Below, piece after piece: positions 7,456-14,485 of a DNA stretch of 33,253 nucleotides. A program made the position numbers and the translations under genes. Under the pieces are notes generated by a model. The model saw only the letters and a program-made list of their open reading frames with translations. It did not search any database and was not told where the DNA came from. Source of the stretch: Rhodobiaceae bacterium (lineage in GTDB: Bacteria > Pseudomonadota > Alphaproteobacteria > Rhizobiales > Tepidamorphaceae); contig SKQW01000304.1 of assembly GCA_007118805.1 (NCBI GenBank), positions 1-33,253 of the forward strand, written 5' to 3'. The number at the start of each line of letters is the position of its first letter. Position 1 is the stretch's first letter.

Positions 7456-8493
7456 ATGCCAAGGTCCATCCTTTCAGCCTATCTCCGTAACCGGCGGGCG
7501 TTCGCGGCGCGGCCTCGTTCGCGGGGTCTCGGGGCCGGCATGGCCCTCGGGCTCGCCATTGCGCTGGCGTCGGGCGGCGCCGAATCGCAGGGGGCGGCCG
7601 AGCTTCATCGCGATCATCCGCTGGTCGGCGTCATCTGGTCGACGGGGGATCGTGAAGCGGTCGGCCGCGCCGAGGCGCTCGACCGGCTGGCAGGCGCCGA
7701 TCTCGTCATCCTCGGGGAGACCCACGACAATCCCGACCACCACCGGCTGCAGGCCGAGTTCATTGAGGAACTGGTCGAGCGCGGCCGCCGGCCCTCGGTG
7801 GTCTTCGAGATGATTCCCGAAGACATGCAGCCCGACATCGACGGCTATCTGGCCGCCGAGCCCGAAGACGGCGCGGGGCTGGGGCCGGCCGTTACCTGGG
7901 AGGCGCGCGGCTGGCCGGACTGGTCGATCTATCAGCCGATCGCCGATGTCGCGATCGAGAATGGGCTTGCCATTATCGCGGGCGGGCTTTCCGACACCGT
8001 CCAGCGCAGCCTGATGCAGGACGGCGTCGAGGGCCTCGATGCGGGGGAGCGGGACCGGCTGGGGCTCGACCACGCGCTGGCGCCGGCGGCCGCCGACTCC
8101 CTCGATGAGGTGCTCTACGATGCCCATTGCGAGCTCATTCCGCGCGAGTCGCTGCCCGCCATGCGCCAGTTCCAGCGGGCGCGCGACGGGGCCATGGCGA
8201 GCGCCATCGAAGGGGCCGCCGAAGCTGGCACCGTGATGCTGATCGCCGGCGCCGGCCATGCCCGGCGGGACTGGGGCGTGCCGGCGCAGCTCGCCGCGCG
8301 CGGGGCCGGGCTCGATATTGCCTCGCTGGCCTTCGTCGAGGTGAGCGGCGAGGAGACCGACCCCGGCGCCTATCTGCCGGCGCCGGCCGGCGACAGCCCG
8401 GTGTTCGACAGTCTCGTCTTCACCGCGCGCGCCGAACGCGAGGACCCCTGCGCCGCGCTCGAGGAGCGGTTCGGCGACCGGGCCGGGGAGTGA
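7456..8493 (+). CDS. ChaN-family (haem-binding uptake) protein
   Basis: A 345-residue protein with the PF04187 fold (ChaN/Tiki superfamily, haem-binding uptake). An N-terminal hydrophobic stretch at about 26-45 suggests export, but there is no lipobox cysteine, unlike Campylobacter ChaN. The family signature GETHDNPDHH is at 87-96. VVFEMIPEDMQPDIDGYL follows, then a WPDWSIYQPI segment, and near the C-terminus IAGAGHARRDWGVP with the conserved GxGH. ATG 7456 has AGGAG 6 bases upstream. Iron or haem acquisition is the role suggested for some members; others may be metal-dependent peptidases like Tiki. No TonB receptor or haem transporter is adjacent, so the role is open. Confidence 0.85.
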   Translation: MPRSILSAYLRNRRAFAARPRSRGLGAGMALGLAIALASGGAESQGAAELHRDHPLVGVIWSTGDREAVGRAEALDRLAGADLVILGETHDNPDHHRLQAEFIEELVERGRRPSVVFEMIPEDMQPDIDGYLAAEPEDGAGLGPAVTWEARGWPDWSIYQPIADVAIENGLAIIAGGLSDTVQRSLMQDGVEGLDAGERDRLGLDHALAPAAADSLDEVLYDAHCELIPRESLPAMRQFQRARDGAMASAIEGAAEAGTVMLIAGAGHARRDWGVPAQLAARGAGLDIASLAFVEVSGEETDPGAYLPAPAGDSPVFDSLVFTARAEREDPCAALEERFGDRAGE

Positions 8494-8581
8494 GCGGGCG
8501 GGCCGTAACGGACGCGGCGATGGAACCTGCCGGGGGGAGATCGACGTTTCAGTCAGATTGTGCATGAAGGTGGAGGGAGCC

Positions 8582-9766
8582 ATGCAGCGTCCAACAATCC
8601 GTGTCGCTCTGGGGCCGCTTGCTGCGGCTGTCGCCGTATCGGTGGCGGCGGCCAGCTTGGCGCCGGCGACGCAGGCGGAGGAAAGCAGCTTTGATATCGA
8701 GACCGTGGCCGAGGGCTTCAACCAGCCCTGGGGCATGGCGTTCCTGCCCGGTGACGGGCGGCTGCTGGTGACCGAACGGCCCGGCGCGCTCAAGCTGGTC
8801 GATCCGGAGTCCGGCGCCGTCGCGGAAATTTCCGGGGCGCCCGAGGTCGATGCCCGGGGCCAGGGCGGACTGCTCGACGTTGAGGCGCATCCGAACTTTG
8901 CGAGCGAGCCGTGGGTCTATCTCACCTGGGCCGGCAATGACGATCAGGGCCGCACGGCGACCTATATCGGGCGCGGCCGGCTCGATGCCGAGGCGCAACG
9001 GCTCGACGATCTCGACGTGCTCCATGTCGCCGGGCCGCATGTCGACAGCACCGGCCATTACGGCTCGCGCATCGTGTTCGGCGCCGACAACCGGTTCTAC
9101 GTCACGGTGGGCGACCGGCAGTTCAAGAATTTCGGCCCCGAGCATTATTCTCAGGACACCACCAACTATATCGGCACGACGCTGCGCTTTGAGGCCGATG
9201 GTAGCATCCCGGCCGACAACCCGTTCGTCGACGACCCGGATGTGCAGGATGCCATCTACTCCTACGGCCATCGCAATTCGCAGGGCATGGCCATTCATCC
9301 GCAGACCGGCGAGCTCTGGCAGAACGAGCACGGCGAATGGAACGGCGATGAGATCAATGTGATCCAGGCCGGCGGCAATTATGGCTGGCCGATCGCCACC
9401 CATGGCGTCGACTACCGCACCCGCGAGCGCTTCGCCGACCTGCCGCAGGACAACCCCGACACGGTCAACCCGGTCTATTACTGGGACGTCGACGATCCCG
9501 AGGGCTTTCCGCCGTCGGGCTTTGCCTTTTATGACGGCGACGCCTTCCCGGAATGGCAGGGGAATGCTCTGATGGGCAATCTGCGCCACCAGTATCTCGG
9601 GCGTTTCACGGTCGACGGGCACGATGTCGAGATGGCCGAGCGCCTGCTGGACGGGCAGGGCTGGCGCATCCGCGACGTCGCCGTCGGCCCCGACGATGGC
9701 TATGTCTATGTGCTGATCGACGATTCCGGCGTCCCGCTGATCCGCCTTCGGCCCAGCGACGACTGA
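8582..9766 (+). CDS. PQQ-dependent aldose sugar dehydrogenase (soluble, six-bladed propeller)
   Basis: A 394-residue exported protein of the YliI/Asd-type soluble sugar dehydrogenase family, which oxidises aldoses in the periplasm using PQQ. An N-terminal signal peptide ends near ATQA (residue 32). Family motifs are present in order: NQPWGMAFLPDG-like start (48-58), GQGGLLDVEAHPNF (93-106), GHYGSRIVFG (158-167) with the probable active-site His159, GHRNSQGMAIHP (229-240) and NEHGEWNGDEIN followed by GGNYGWP (248-270). ATG 8582 is favoured over a possible in-frame start at 8558 because of a GGAGGGAG site just upstream. No PQQ biosynthesis genes are in the window. The sugar specificity is not visible. 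Confidence 0.92.
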   Translation: MQRPTIRVALGPLAAAVAVSVAAASLAPATQAEESSFDIETVAEGFNQPWGMAFLPGDGRLLVTERPGALKLVDPESGAVAEISGAPEVDARGQGGLLDVEAHPNFASEPWVYLTWAGNDDQGRTATYIGRGRLDAEAQRLDDLDVLHVAGPHVDSTGHYGSRIVFGADNRFYVTVGDRQFKNFGPEHYSQDTTNYIGTTLRFEADGSIPADNPFVDDPDVQDAIYSYGHRNSQGMAIHPQTGELWQNEHGEWNGDEINVIQAGGNYGWPIATHGVDYRTRERFADLPQDNPDTVNPVYYWDVDDPEGFPPSGFAFYDGDAFPEWQGNALMGNLRHQYLGRFTVDGHDVEMAERLLDGQGWRIRDVAVGPDDGYVYVLIDDSGVPLIRLRPSDD

Positions 9767-9779
9767 CGCGGGGCGCCCG

Positions 9780-9857
9780 CTAGTGGAATAAATCTGACAT
9801 TTGATAACCGGTCCGCGGCGCGCGCTCGATCAAAGGTCAAATTCGAAATTCCACTAG
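9780..9857. repeat. palindromic element A, 78 bp, CTAGTGGAAT ends
   Basis: Perfect 10-bp terminal inverted repeats (CTAGTGGAAT at 9780-9789, ATTCCACTAG at 9848-9857). The inward arms stay similar for about 26-29 bases, both containing TGAC(A/C)TTTGAT in left-to-centre direction. It begins 14 bases after the sugar dehydrogenase stop. It has no coding capacity and looks like a non-autonomous, MITE-like or REP-like element. Confidence 0.75.
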
Positions 9858-9871
9858 AAAACAACATCTTG

Positions 9872-9948
9872 CTAGTGGTTTTTTTGATTTCGACATTTGC
9901 CCTAGCGGGTGCGGCAAGGGGATGCAAATGTCAGAATCGAACCACTAG
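9872..9948. repeat. palindromic element B, 77 bp, CTAGTGGTT ends
   Basis: Perfect 9-bp ends (CTAGTGGTT at 9872-9880, AACCACTAG at 9940-9948). The arms continue with CGACATTTGC on the left and GCAAATGTCAGAATCG on the right. The loop contains GGGTGCGGCAAGGGGAT. It follows element A after 14 bases and shares the CTAGTGG terminus but has a different centre. Confidence 0.75.
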
Positions 9949-10101
9949 GCCAGGCCGGGGAGGCACGCTGACGGCGTGCCGGCCGCGCACGGGATCATTC
10001 AGCCGATACCGGAAACGTGTTCGCGCAGGACGGCGAGGGGTGAAACCATGCCGGGGATCGCCGCGTTGGCCTTCAAGGTCAAGCGGTAAGGAGTATCGGC
10101 C

Positions 10102-10254
10102 ATGGATCGTGTGATCAGCGTAATGCGCGACCTTGTCGCGCTGGTGATTGTCCTCGGGATCGCCGTTGGGCTGGTGGGCGTCGGGGCGTATGTTGGATCG
10201 GGCCTCGCCTTTCAAGAGACCGAAGCCGTGGCCGTGATGCCAACGAGCCGGTGA
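10102..10254 (+). CDS. 50-residue single-pass membrane protein (small ORF)
   Basis: The frame reads MDRVISVMRDLVALVIVL, a glycine-rich hydrophobic helix (about residues 10-35), then a polar tail ending VMPTSR. AAGGAG lies about 9 bases ahead of the ATG. Codon third positions are GC-rich as in neighbouring genes. It is convergent with the 42-residue ORF 42 bp downstream. I do not recognise a family; the helix with GxxxG-like spacing suggests packing against a partner membrane protein. Confidence 0.55.
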   Translation: MDRVISVMRDLVALVIVLGIAVGLVGVGAYVGSGLAFQETEAVAVMPTSR

Positions 10255-10296
10255 CGCGCGCCGGGCCGCCGGGCCGGCAACGGCCAGCCGCCGGGC

Positions 10297-10425
10297 TCAG
10301 CCGGACATGATCGATATGAAGAAGATGACCCCGACGGCGCCGATGCCGAGGATCACGCTCCACACTTTGTCCCTGCCCCGGACCCCAGCCTCACAGGCCA
10401 GCTGGCCGAAATATCGAAGATGCAT
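10297..10425 (-). CDS. 42-residue single-pass membrane protein (small ORF)
   Basis: The frame reads MHLRYFGQLACEAGVRGRDK followed by a hydrophobic helix (about residues 22-41) ending in IMSG. AAGGG lies about 8 bases ahead of ATG 10425 on the minus strand. The amphipathic basic head and C-terminal helix look like a tail-anchored small protein. It lies downstream of glpD on the same strand, 137 bases after the glpD stop, so it may be read from the same transcript or its own promoter. No known family recognised. Confidence 0.5.
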   Translation of the reverse strand: MHLRYFGQLACEAGVRGRDKVWSVILGIGAVGVIFFISIMSG

Positions 10426-10561
10426 TGCCCAGCCCTTGTTTGCAGGGGCGGTTGCCTCGCGCGCCTGCCCAACGACATTAACGCATCCCTAATACGCCAT
10501 TTCCCAGGGAGTGGGGAAGCCAAAATCCGTCACCGTCCGTCGCCGTTTGGATAGCTTGCAA

Positions 10562-12103
10562 CTACGCGCCGGCGCCGAGACGGCGCGGCGCATCGGCGCC
10601 CATCAACCAGGCCTCCACCGCCGCGGCGCCATCGGCCGTCAGATGGAGCCCAAGCTTGGTGCGCCGCCACAGCACGTCCTGCGCGGTGCCGGCCCACTCA
10701 TGGCGGACGAGATAGTCGAGTTCAGCTTCGTGCAGGCCGGGCGCCACCTCTTGGCCGAGCCCGTCAAGCGACCGGGCCGCGCCGACGAGCTGATCGGTCA
10801 GGGTGCCGTAGGTGCGGGCAAAGCGCTGGGCCAGTGCCTCCGGCATCCAGGGATGGCGCGCCCCGAGCTGCTTAGTGAAGGCGTCCAGGGTGCCGATGCC
10901 GGGGTCGAAATCGCCGCCGGGCAGGACCGCCTGCTTGGTCCAGCCAGGCCCGGGGCGGCCCAGCCGGGGCAGGAGCTGCGCCAGGGCGTGCTCGGCAAGC
11001 TTGCGATAGGTGGTCAGCTTGCCGCCATAGACCGACAGGATGGGCGCGCCTTCCTGCGGCGCCGACAGGTCGAAGACGTAATCGCGGGTGACGGTTGAGG
11101 CGTCCTTCTCCCCGTCATCGTGCAGCGGCCGCACGCCGGCATAGCTCCACACCACGTCGGCGCGGGAGACGGGGGCGGCGAAGTAATCGTTGACCGCCGC
11201 CAGCAGGTAGGCGATCTCGTCCTCCTCGATGGCGACATCGGCGGGGTCGCCGTGATGAATGACGTCGGTCGTGCCGATCAGGGTGAAGTCGCCCTCATAG
11301 GGAATGGCGAAGACGATGCGCCCGTCGCCGTGCTGAAAGATGAAGGCATCGCGGCCCGGCAGCCGGCGGTCGACCACGATGTGGCTACCCTTGACCAGCC
11401 GAAGCCGGTGCGTGCGCCTTGACGGACCGTGCTCTGCCGTCGCGCCCAGCACCGAGTCCACCCACGGGCCGGCGGCGTTGACGAGGGCGCGGGCGCGCAC
11501 CGCGGTGTCGCCGCCCGCCTGCCGGAAGCGTATATGCCAGGCGCCGTCCCGGCGGGCGGCGTCGAGGAACGGTGTGCGGGTGAGGATCGTGGCGCCGCGG
11601 TTGCGGGCATCCAGAGCGTTGAGCACGACGAGCCTGGCATCGTCGACCCAGCAATCGGCATAGTGGAAGCCGCGGGCAAAGGCCGGCTTCAGTGTTTTGC
11701 CGGCCGGGTGTTGCGTGAAGTCGACGCTGCCCGATCCGGGCAGGCGCCGCCGCCGGGCGAGGTGGTCATAGAGGAACAGGCCGGTGCGCAGCAGCCAGCG
11801 CGACCGCAGCCCGGCATGGTGCGGCAGCAGGAAAGTGAGCGGCTGGATGATGTGGGGCGCCGAGCGCAGCAGCACCTCGCGCTCCATGAGCGCCTCGCGC
11901 ACCAGCCTGAATTCGTAATGTTCCAGATAGCGCAGCCCACCATGGATCAGCTTGGTGCTTGCCGAGGAAGTGGCCTGGGCGAGGTCGCCCTGTTCCAGGA
12001 GCAGGACGCTCAGGCCCCGCCCAGCGGCGTCGCGGGCAATTCCCACCCCATTGATGCCGCCGCCGATGACGACAAGATCATAGCTTTTGCAAAACGCGGC
12101 CAT
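10562..12103 (-). CDS. glpD: FAD-dependent glycerol-3-phosphate dehydrogenase
   Basis: A 513-residue membrane-associated flavoenzyme that oxidises sn-glycerol-3-phosphate to dihydroxyacetone phosphate and passes electrons to the quinone pool. The FAD-binding GGGINGVGIARDAAGRG is at about 13-29. The family signature SSASTKLIHGGLRYLEHYEF follows near residues 46-65. Further motifs are AAGPWVDSVLG, YAGVRPL and the C-terminal GGKLTTYRKLAEHAL. Length is normal for GlpD (about 500-510). The start has AGGG about 6 bases upstream. It is divergent from a HAD phosphatase and a DeoR/GlpR-type regulator, and the intergenic region carries two operator-like sites, so repression relieved by glycerol-3-phosphate is likely. 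Confidence 0.96.
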   Translation of the reverse strand: MAAFCKSYDLVVIGGGINGVGIARDAAGRGLSVLLLEQGDLAQATSSASTKLIHGGLRYLEHYEFRLVREALMEREVLLRSAPHIIQPLTFLLPHHAGLRSRWLLRTGLFLYDHLARRRRLPGSGSVDFTQHPAGKTLKPAFARGFHYADCWVDDARLVVLNALDARNRGATILTRTPFLDAARRDGAWHIRFRQAGGDTAVRARALVNAAGPWVDSVLGATAEHGPSRRTHRLRLVKGSHIVVDRRLPGRDAFIFQHGDGRIVFAIPYEGDFTLIGTTDVIHHGDPADVAIEEDEIAYLLAAVNDYFAAPVSRADVVWSYAGVRPLHDDGEKDASTVTRDYVFDLSAPQEGAPILSVYGGKLTTYRKLAEHALAQLLPRLGRPGPGWTKQAVLPGGDFDPGIGTLDAFTKQLGARHPWMPEALAQRFARTYGTLTDQLVGAARSLDGLGQEVAPGLHEAELDYLVRHEWAGTAQDVLWRRTKLGLHLTADGAAAVEAWLMGADAPRRLGAGA

Positions 12104-12290
12104 TCGATGCCCTAACCCGCCTGAAGAACGGCCCCCGACTCAGCCCCGACGCGCGCGCCAGGCCGGTGCGCCGACCGGACATGCTGCGGCGTCCCTGTCG
12201 TGCCGTCTCCACGGCGCCGGCAATCGGCCCGCAACAGGATCGGCCGCCCCGTCGGCGATTGGGAACCTTCATCAAATATACGCCCAATGG

Positions 12291-12306
12291 TTTGGTAGTT
12301 ACAACA
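12291..12306. promoter_or_regulatory. operator-like site 1 (imperfect dyad)
   Basis: TTTGGTAGTTACAACA matches the perfect dyad at 12322-12337 at 12 of 16 positions. The centre-to-centre distance is 31 bp, near three helical turns, which would place two bound proteins on the same DNA face. The candidate ligand is the adjacent DeoR-type regulator. Confidence 0.5.
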
Positions 12307-12321
12307 TTAATTGGGAATTTT

Positions 12322-12337
12322 TTTGGCAGTTGCCAAA
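12322..12337. promoter_or_regulatory. operator-like site 2 (perfect dyad)
   Basis: TTTGGCAGTTGCCAAA, a perfect inverted repeat with 7-base arms around GT, sits in the AT-rich centre of the divergent control region. It differs from the E. coli GlpR operator, which is not surprising for a different lineage. Confidence 0.55.
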
Positions 12338-12433
12338 TATCAGTTGGTTTGCCCCGCGGTTTCGGTATCATGCCGCCGCGTCGGCACGACCAGCGGGTGC
12401 GCCGGCCGGGCGATTGAGGAGCGAGTTGGCGAG

Positions 12434-13282
12434 ATGAGCGGTGGGCGGACCGGAGCGCTTTCGAAGAGTGACGATGCCGGCGGCCGCATGCTTGCCCTTG
12501 AGGCGTTCTCGCGCGCGGCGCGCGCCGCGGTGCAGGTCGTGCTGACCGACATCGACGATACGCTGACATCGGGCCGGCGCCTGCCGGCCGTGGCCTATAC
12601 GGCGCTGGAACGCCTGCGGGTGGCCGGCAAGATCGTCATCCCGGTGACCGGACGCCCGGCCGGATGGTGCGATCTGATCGCCCGCCTGTGGCCGGTCGAT
12701 GCCGTGGTCGGCGAGAACGGCGCCTTCTATTTCCGCTGCGATGGCGAGGGTCGGATGCATCGTGCCTATTTCGCCGACCCCGCCGCGCGGACCGAGCGCC
12801 AGCGCCGGCTGGACCGGCTCCGTCACGACATCCTCGCGGCAGTGCCCAGGGCGCGGGTCGCCGCCGACCAAGCCTATCGGGAATTCGACCTGGCGATCGA
12901 CTTCGCCGAGGAGATCCCGCCGCTTTCCGACGTCGAGATCGACCGGATCGTTCAGTGCTTCACCGAGGCGGGCGCCGTCGCCAAGGTGTCCTCGATCCAT
13001 GTCAACGGGTGGTTTGGCGACTATGACAAGCTGACCATGACCAGGCGGCTCCTGGACGAGGTCTTCGGCATCGACATCGACCAGGACAATGGGCGCATCG
13101 TCTTTATCGGGGATTCGCCGAACGACGCGCCGATGTTCGGCTTCTTCGAGAACTCCGTCGCGGTTGCCAATTTCCGGGCCTTCGCCGACCGGGTTGCCGA
13201 CAAGCCGCGCTGGATGACCAAGGGCGCGGGCGGGGAGGGGTTTTCCGAGCTCGCCGACGCCCTCCTGGACGCGGCGGGCTGA
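12434..13282 (+). CDS. HAD-IIB family phosphatase
   Basis: A 282-residue cytoplasmic HAD-superfamily hydrolase with a type IIB cap (Cof-like). All four motifs are visible: TDIDDTLTS (39-47, nucleophile D39 and acid D41), VTGRP (71-75), the lysine in DYDKLTM (K199), and GDSPNDAPM (226-234). The ATG at 12434 has GAGGAG 12 bases upstream; the first ~20 residues are poorly conserved, and ATG 12491 (MLALEAF) is an alternative. The stop is 4 bp before the DeoR-type gene, so the two form an operon divergent from glpD. It probably dephosphorylates a sugar or polyol phosphate. Glycerol-3-phosphate or a toxic side product of its metabolism is the natural guess from context, but sequence alone does not show the substrate. 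Confidence 0.88.
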   Translation: MSGGRTGALSKSDDAGGRMLALEAFSRAARAAVQVVLTDIDDTLTSGRRLPAVAYTALERLRVAGKIVIPVTGRPAGWCDLIARLWPVDAVVGENGAFYFRCDGEGRMHRAYFADPAARTERQRRLDRLRHDILAAVPRARVAADQAYREFDLAIDFAEEIPPLSDVEIDRIVQCFTEAGAVAKVSSIHVNGWFGDYDKLTMTRRLLDEVFGIDIDQDNGRIVFIGDSPNDAPMFGFFENSVAVANFRAFADRVADKPRWMTKGAGGEGFSELADALLDAAG

Positions 13283-13286
13283 CCTC

Positions 13287-14060
13287 ATGGCGCGCCTGCG
13301 CAAGGCGGAACGGCGCGAGCGCATCCTGGCCGAACTGCGCCTGACACCCCATGTGCGCATCTCCGAGCTTGCCGACCGGTTCGGGGTGACCAGCGAGACG
13401 GTGCGGCGCGACGTCGATGCGCTGAGCGTCGAGGGCCTGGTGAACCGCGCCTATGGGGGCGCTTCGGCCTCGCCCATGGGCACCCAGCCGCCATTCGGCG
13501 AGCGCAACCGGGCACGCATCGGCGAGCGCGCGCGCATCGGCCGCCTTGCGGCCACCCTGGTGCAGCCCGGCGAGGTGCTGATGATCGACGCCGGCTCGAC
13601 CACCACCCAGCTTGCCCATGCGCTGAGCGTGAACGGCAGCGGCCTGACCGTGCTGACCAACAGCCTGCCGGTAGCCACCGGGCTCGGCCAGCACGGCTCG
13701 GCCGATGTCATCTTATGCCCCGGCGACTACGTGGCGAACGAGGCGGCGGTCTATGGCAGCGAGACCGAGACCTTCCTCCGCCGCTTCAATGCCAATCGCG
13801 CCTTCATCGGGGCCGGCGGCATAACCCCGGATGGCGTCATGGACGTCAATCGGGCCGCCAGCGCCGTCAAGCGGACCATGCTGGGGCAGGCCGAGAAGGT
13901 CTATGTGCTCGCCGATCATTCGAAGTTCAACCAGCGCCTGCTGTCGCTGGTCGTTGCGCTTCCTGCCATCGACGCCCTGATCGTCGATGAGGCTCCCGCG
14001 GGCGAGCTGGCACGGGCGCTCGACGAGGCGGGCGTCGCGATCCACGTGGCGGTTGACTGA
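13287..14060 (+). CDS. glpR: DeoR/GlpR-family transcriptional regulator
   Basis: A 257-residue regulator with the DeoR layout. The N-terminal winged HTH spans about residues 5-57 and includes ISELADRFGVTSETVRRDV; YGGA follows at the hinge. The C-terminal ISOCOT-type sensor domain has IDAGSTTTQLA, VLTNSLPVA, and the characteristic GAGGI with DGVMDVN. The last part LADHSKF is also typical. It starts 4 bp after the HAD gene. Linkage to glpD makes it the likely glycerol-3-phosphate repressor, with phosphorylated effector binding expected in the sensor domain. The gene symbol is inferred from linkage; other DeoR proteins sense different sugar phosphates. Confidence 0.88.
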   Translation: MARLRKAERRERILAELRLTPHVRISELADRFGVTSETVRRDVDALSVEGLVNRAYGGASASPMGTQPPFGERNRARIGERARIGRLAATLVQPGEVLMIDAGSTTTQLAHALSVNGSGLTVLTNSLPVATGLGQHGSADVILCPGDYVANEAAVYGSETETFLRRFNANRAFIGAGGITPDGVMDVNRAASAVKRTMLGQAEKVYVLADHSKFNQRLLSLVVALPAIDALIVDEAPAGELARALDEAGVAIHVAVD

Positions 14061-14152
14061 GCGGTTCCGTGCCCGACTGAGCCGTCCCGCTCCCGGCCAG
14101 GCCCGGTCTCGGGTCGGTCATCAAAGGCGGCAATCCGTCCCACAAATTCGAT

Positions 14153-14183
14153 TTGACAACCCATTCGCGATATAGACTCTATA
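14153..14183 (+). promoter_or_regulatory. sigma70-like promoter
   Basis: A perfect -35 hexamer TTGACA at 14153-14158 is followed by an AT-rich segment. TCTATA at 14178-14183 gives a 19-base spacer; TATAGA at 14171-14176 would be too close. The spacing is not ideal, so the -10 assignment is tentative. Confidence 0.45.
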
Positions 14184-14235
14184 CAACCATAACGTGTTTT
14201 TTGGAGATCCAGAACGCGACTCCGGGGCGATATGG

Positions 14236-14363
14236 GGGTCGGTTGAAGCGATTGAACTTGCGTCCAGGCGTGACCGACCCGGTCGTCGCGGGATGCAGGA
14301 AGCGGGGCTGTAGCCTCGCGTCACCGGCAGGGACGGGTCTCTAGCCCCCTCGTCCCTGCCGGT
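14236..14363 (+). ncRNA. structured leader RNA or small RNA, three hairpins
   Basis: Stem 1 pairs GGGTCGGT (14236-14243) with ACCGACCC (14273-14280). Stem 2 pairs GCGGGGC (14302-14308) with GCCTCGC (14313-14319) around a TGTA loop, with one G-T pair. Stem 3 pairs ACCGGCAGGGACG (14323-14335) with CGTCCCTGCCGGT (14351-14363), a perfect 13-bp stem with a 15-base loop. All lie between a promoter-like sequence and the next start codon. No T-run follows stem 3, so it is not a standard intrinsic terminator. I do not recognise a known riboswitch class. Confidence 0.45.
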
Positions 14364-14485
14364 TCGGATACGCAATGCTCTCCAATGCTCGCGACGGGCC
14401 CGTTCAGGAACCGGGACGCGGGGGACGCAACGCTCTTAAGGGACGGGATGCGCTAGAGGACGGGACGCTCAAAGGAGGGGATGCC

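Larger units (their letters stand above)
9767..10101. other. 335-bp intergenic region
   Basis: The left half is the pair of palindromic elements. The right half (9949-10101) holds no recognisable gene or terminator. The AAGGAG ribosome site of the 50-residue ORF is at 10087-10092. Confidence 0.5.
12104..12433. promoter_or_regulatory. divergent glpD / HAD-glpR control region
   Basis: A 330-bp gap between two divergent transcripts. The part from about 12270 to 12350 is clearly AT-rich against the GC-rich surroundings, as expected for overlapping promoters. It contains the two operator-like 16-mers described separately. I saw no clear -35/-10 pair. No gene is present. Confidence 0.6.
14061..14485. 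other. 425-bp leader region with promoter-like sequence and hairpins
   Basis: This lies between glpR and the coiled-coil gene. It holds TTGACA at 14153-14158, three inverted repeats capable of forming hairpins (14236-14280, 14302-14319, 14323-14363), and the strong ribosome site AAAGGAGGGG at 14471-14480. A longer in-frame start at 14375 exists for the next gene, but its codons look non-coding. Confidence 0.6.

Noticed and set aside
10102-10254. A type I toxin
   Set aside because: Length and single helix fit loosely, but there is no visible antisense RNA promoter or repeated locus, and the tail is not typical.
14323-14363. The 13-bp hairpin as an intrinsic terminator of glpR
   Set aside because: No T-run follows on the plus strand, it lies about 260 bases past the glpR stop, and a promoter-like sequence lies between them.
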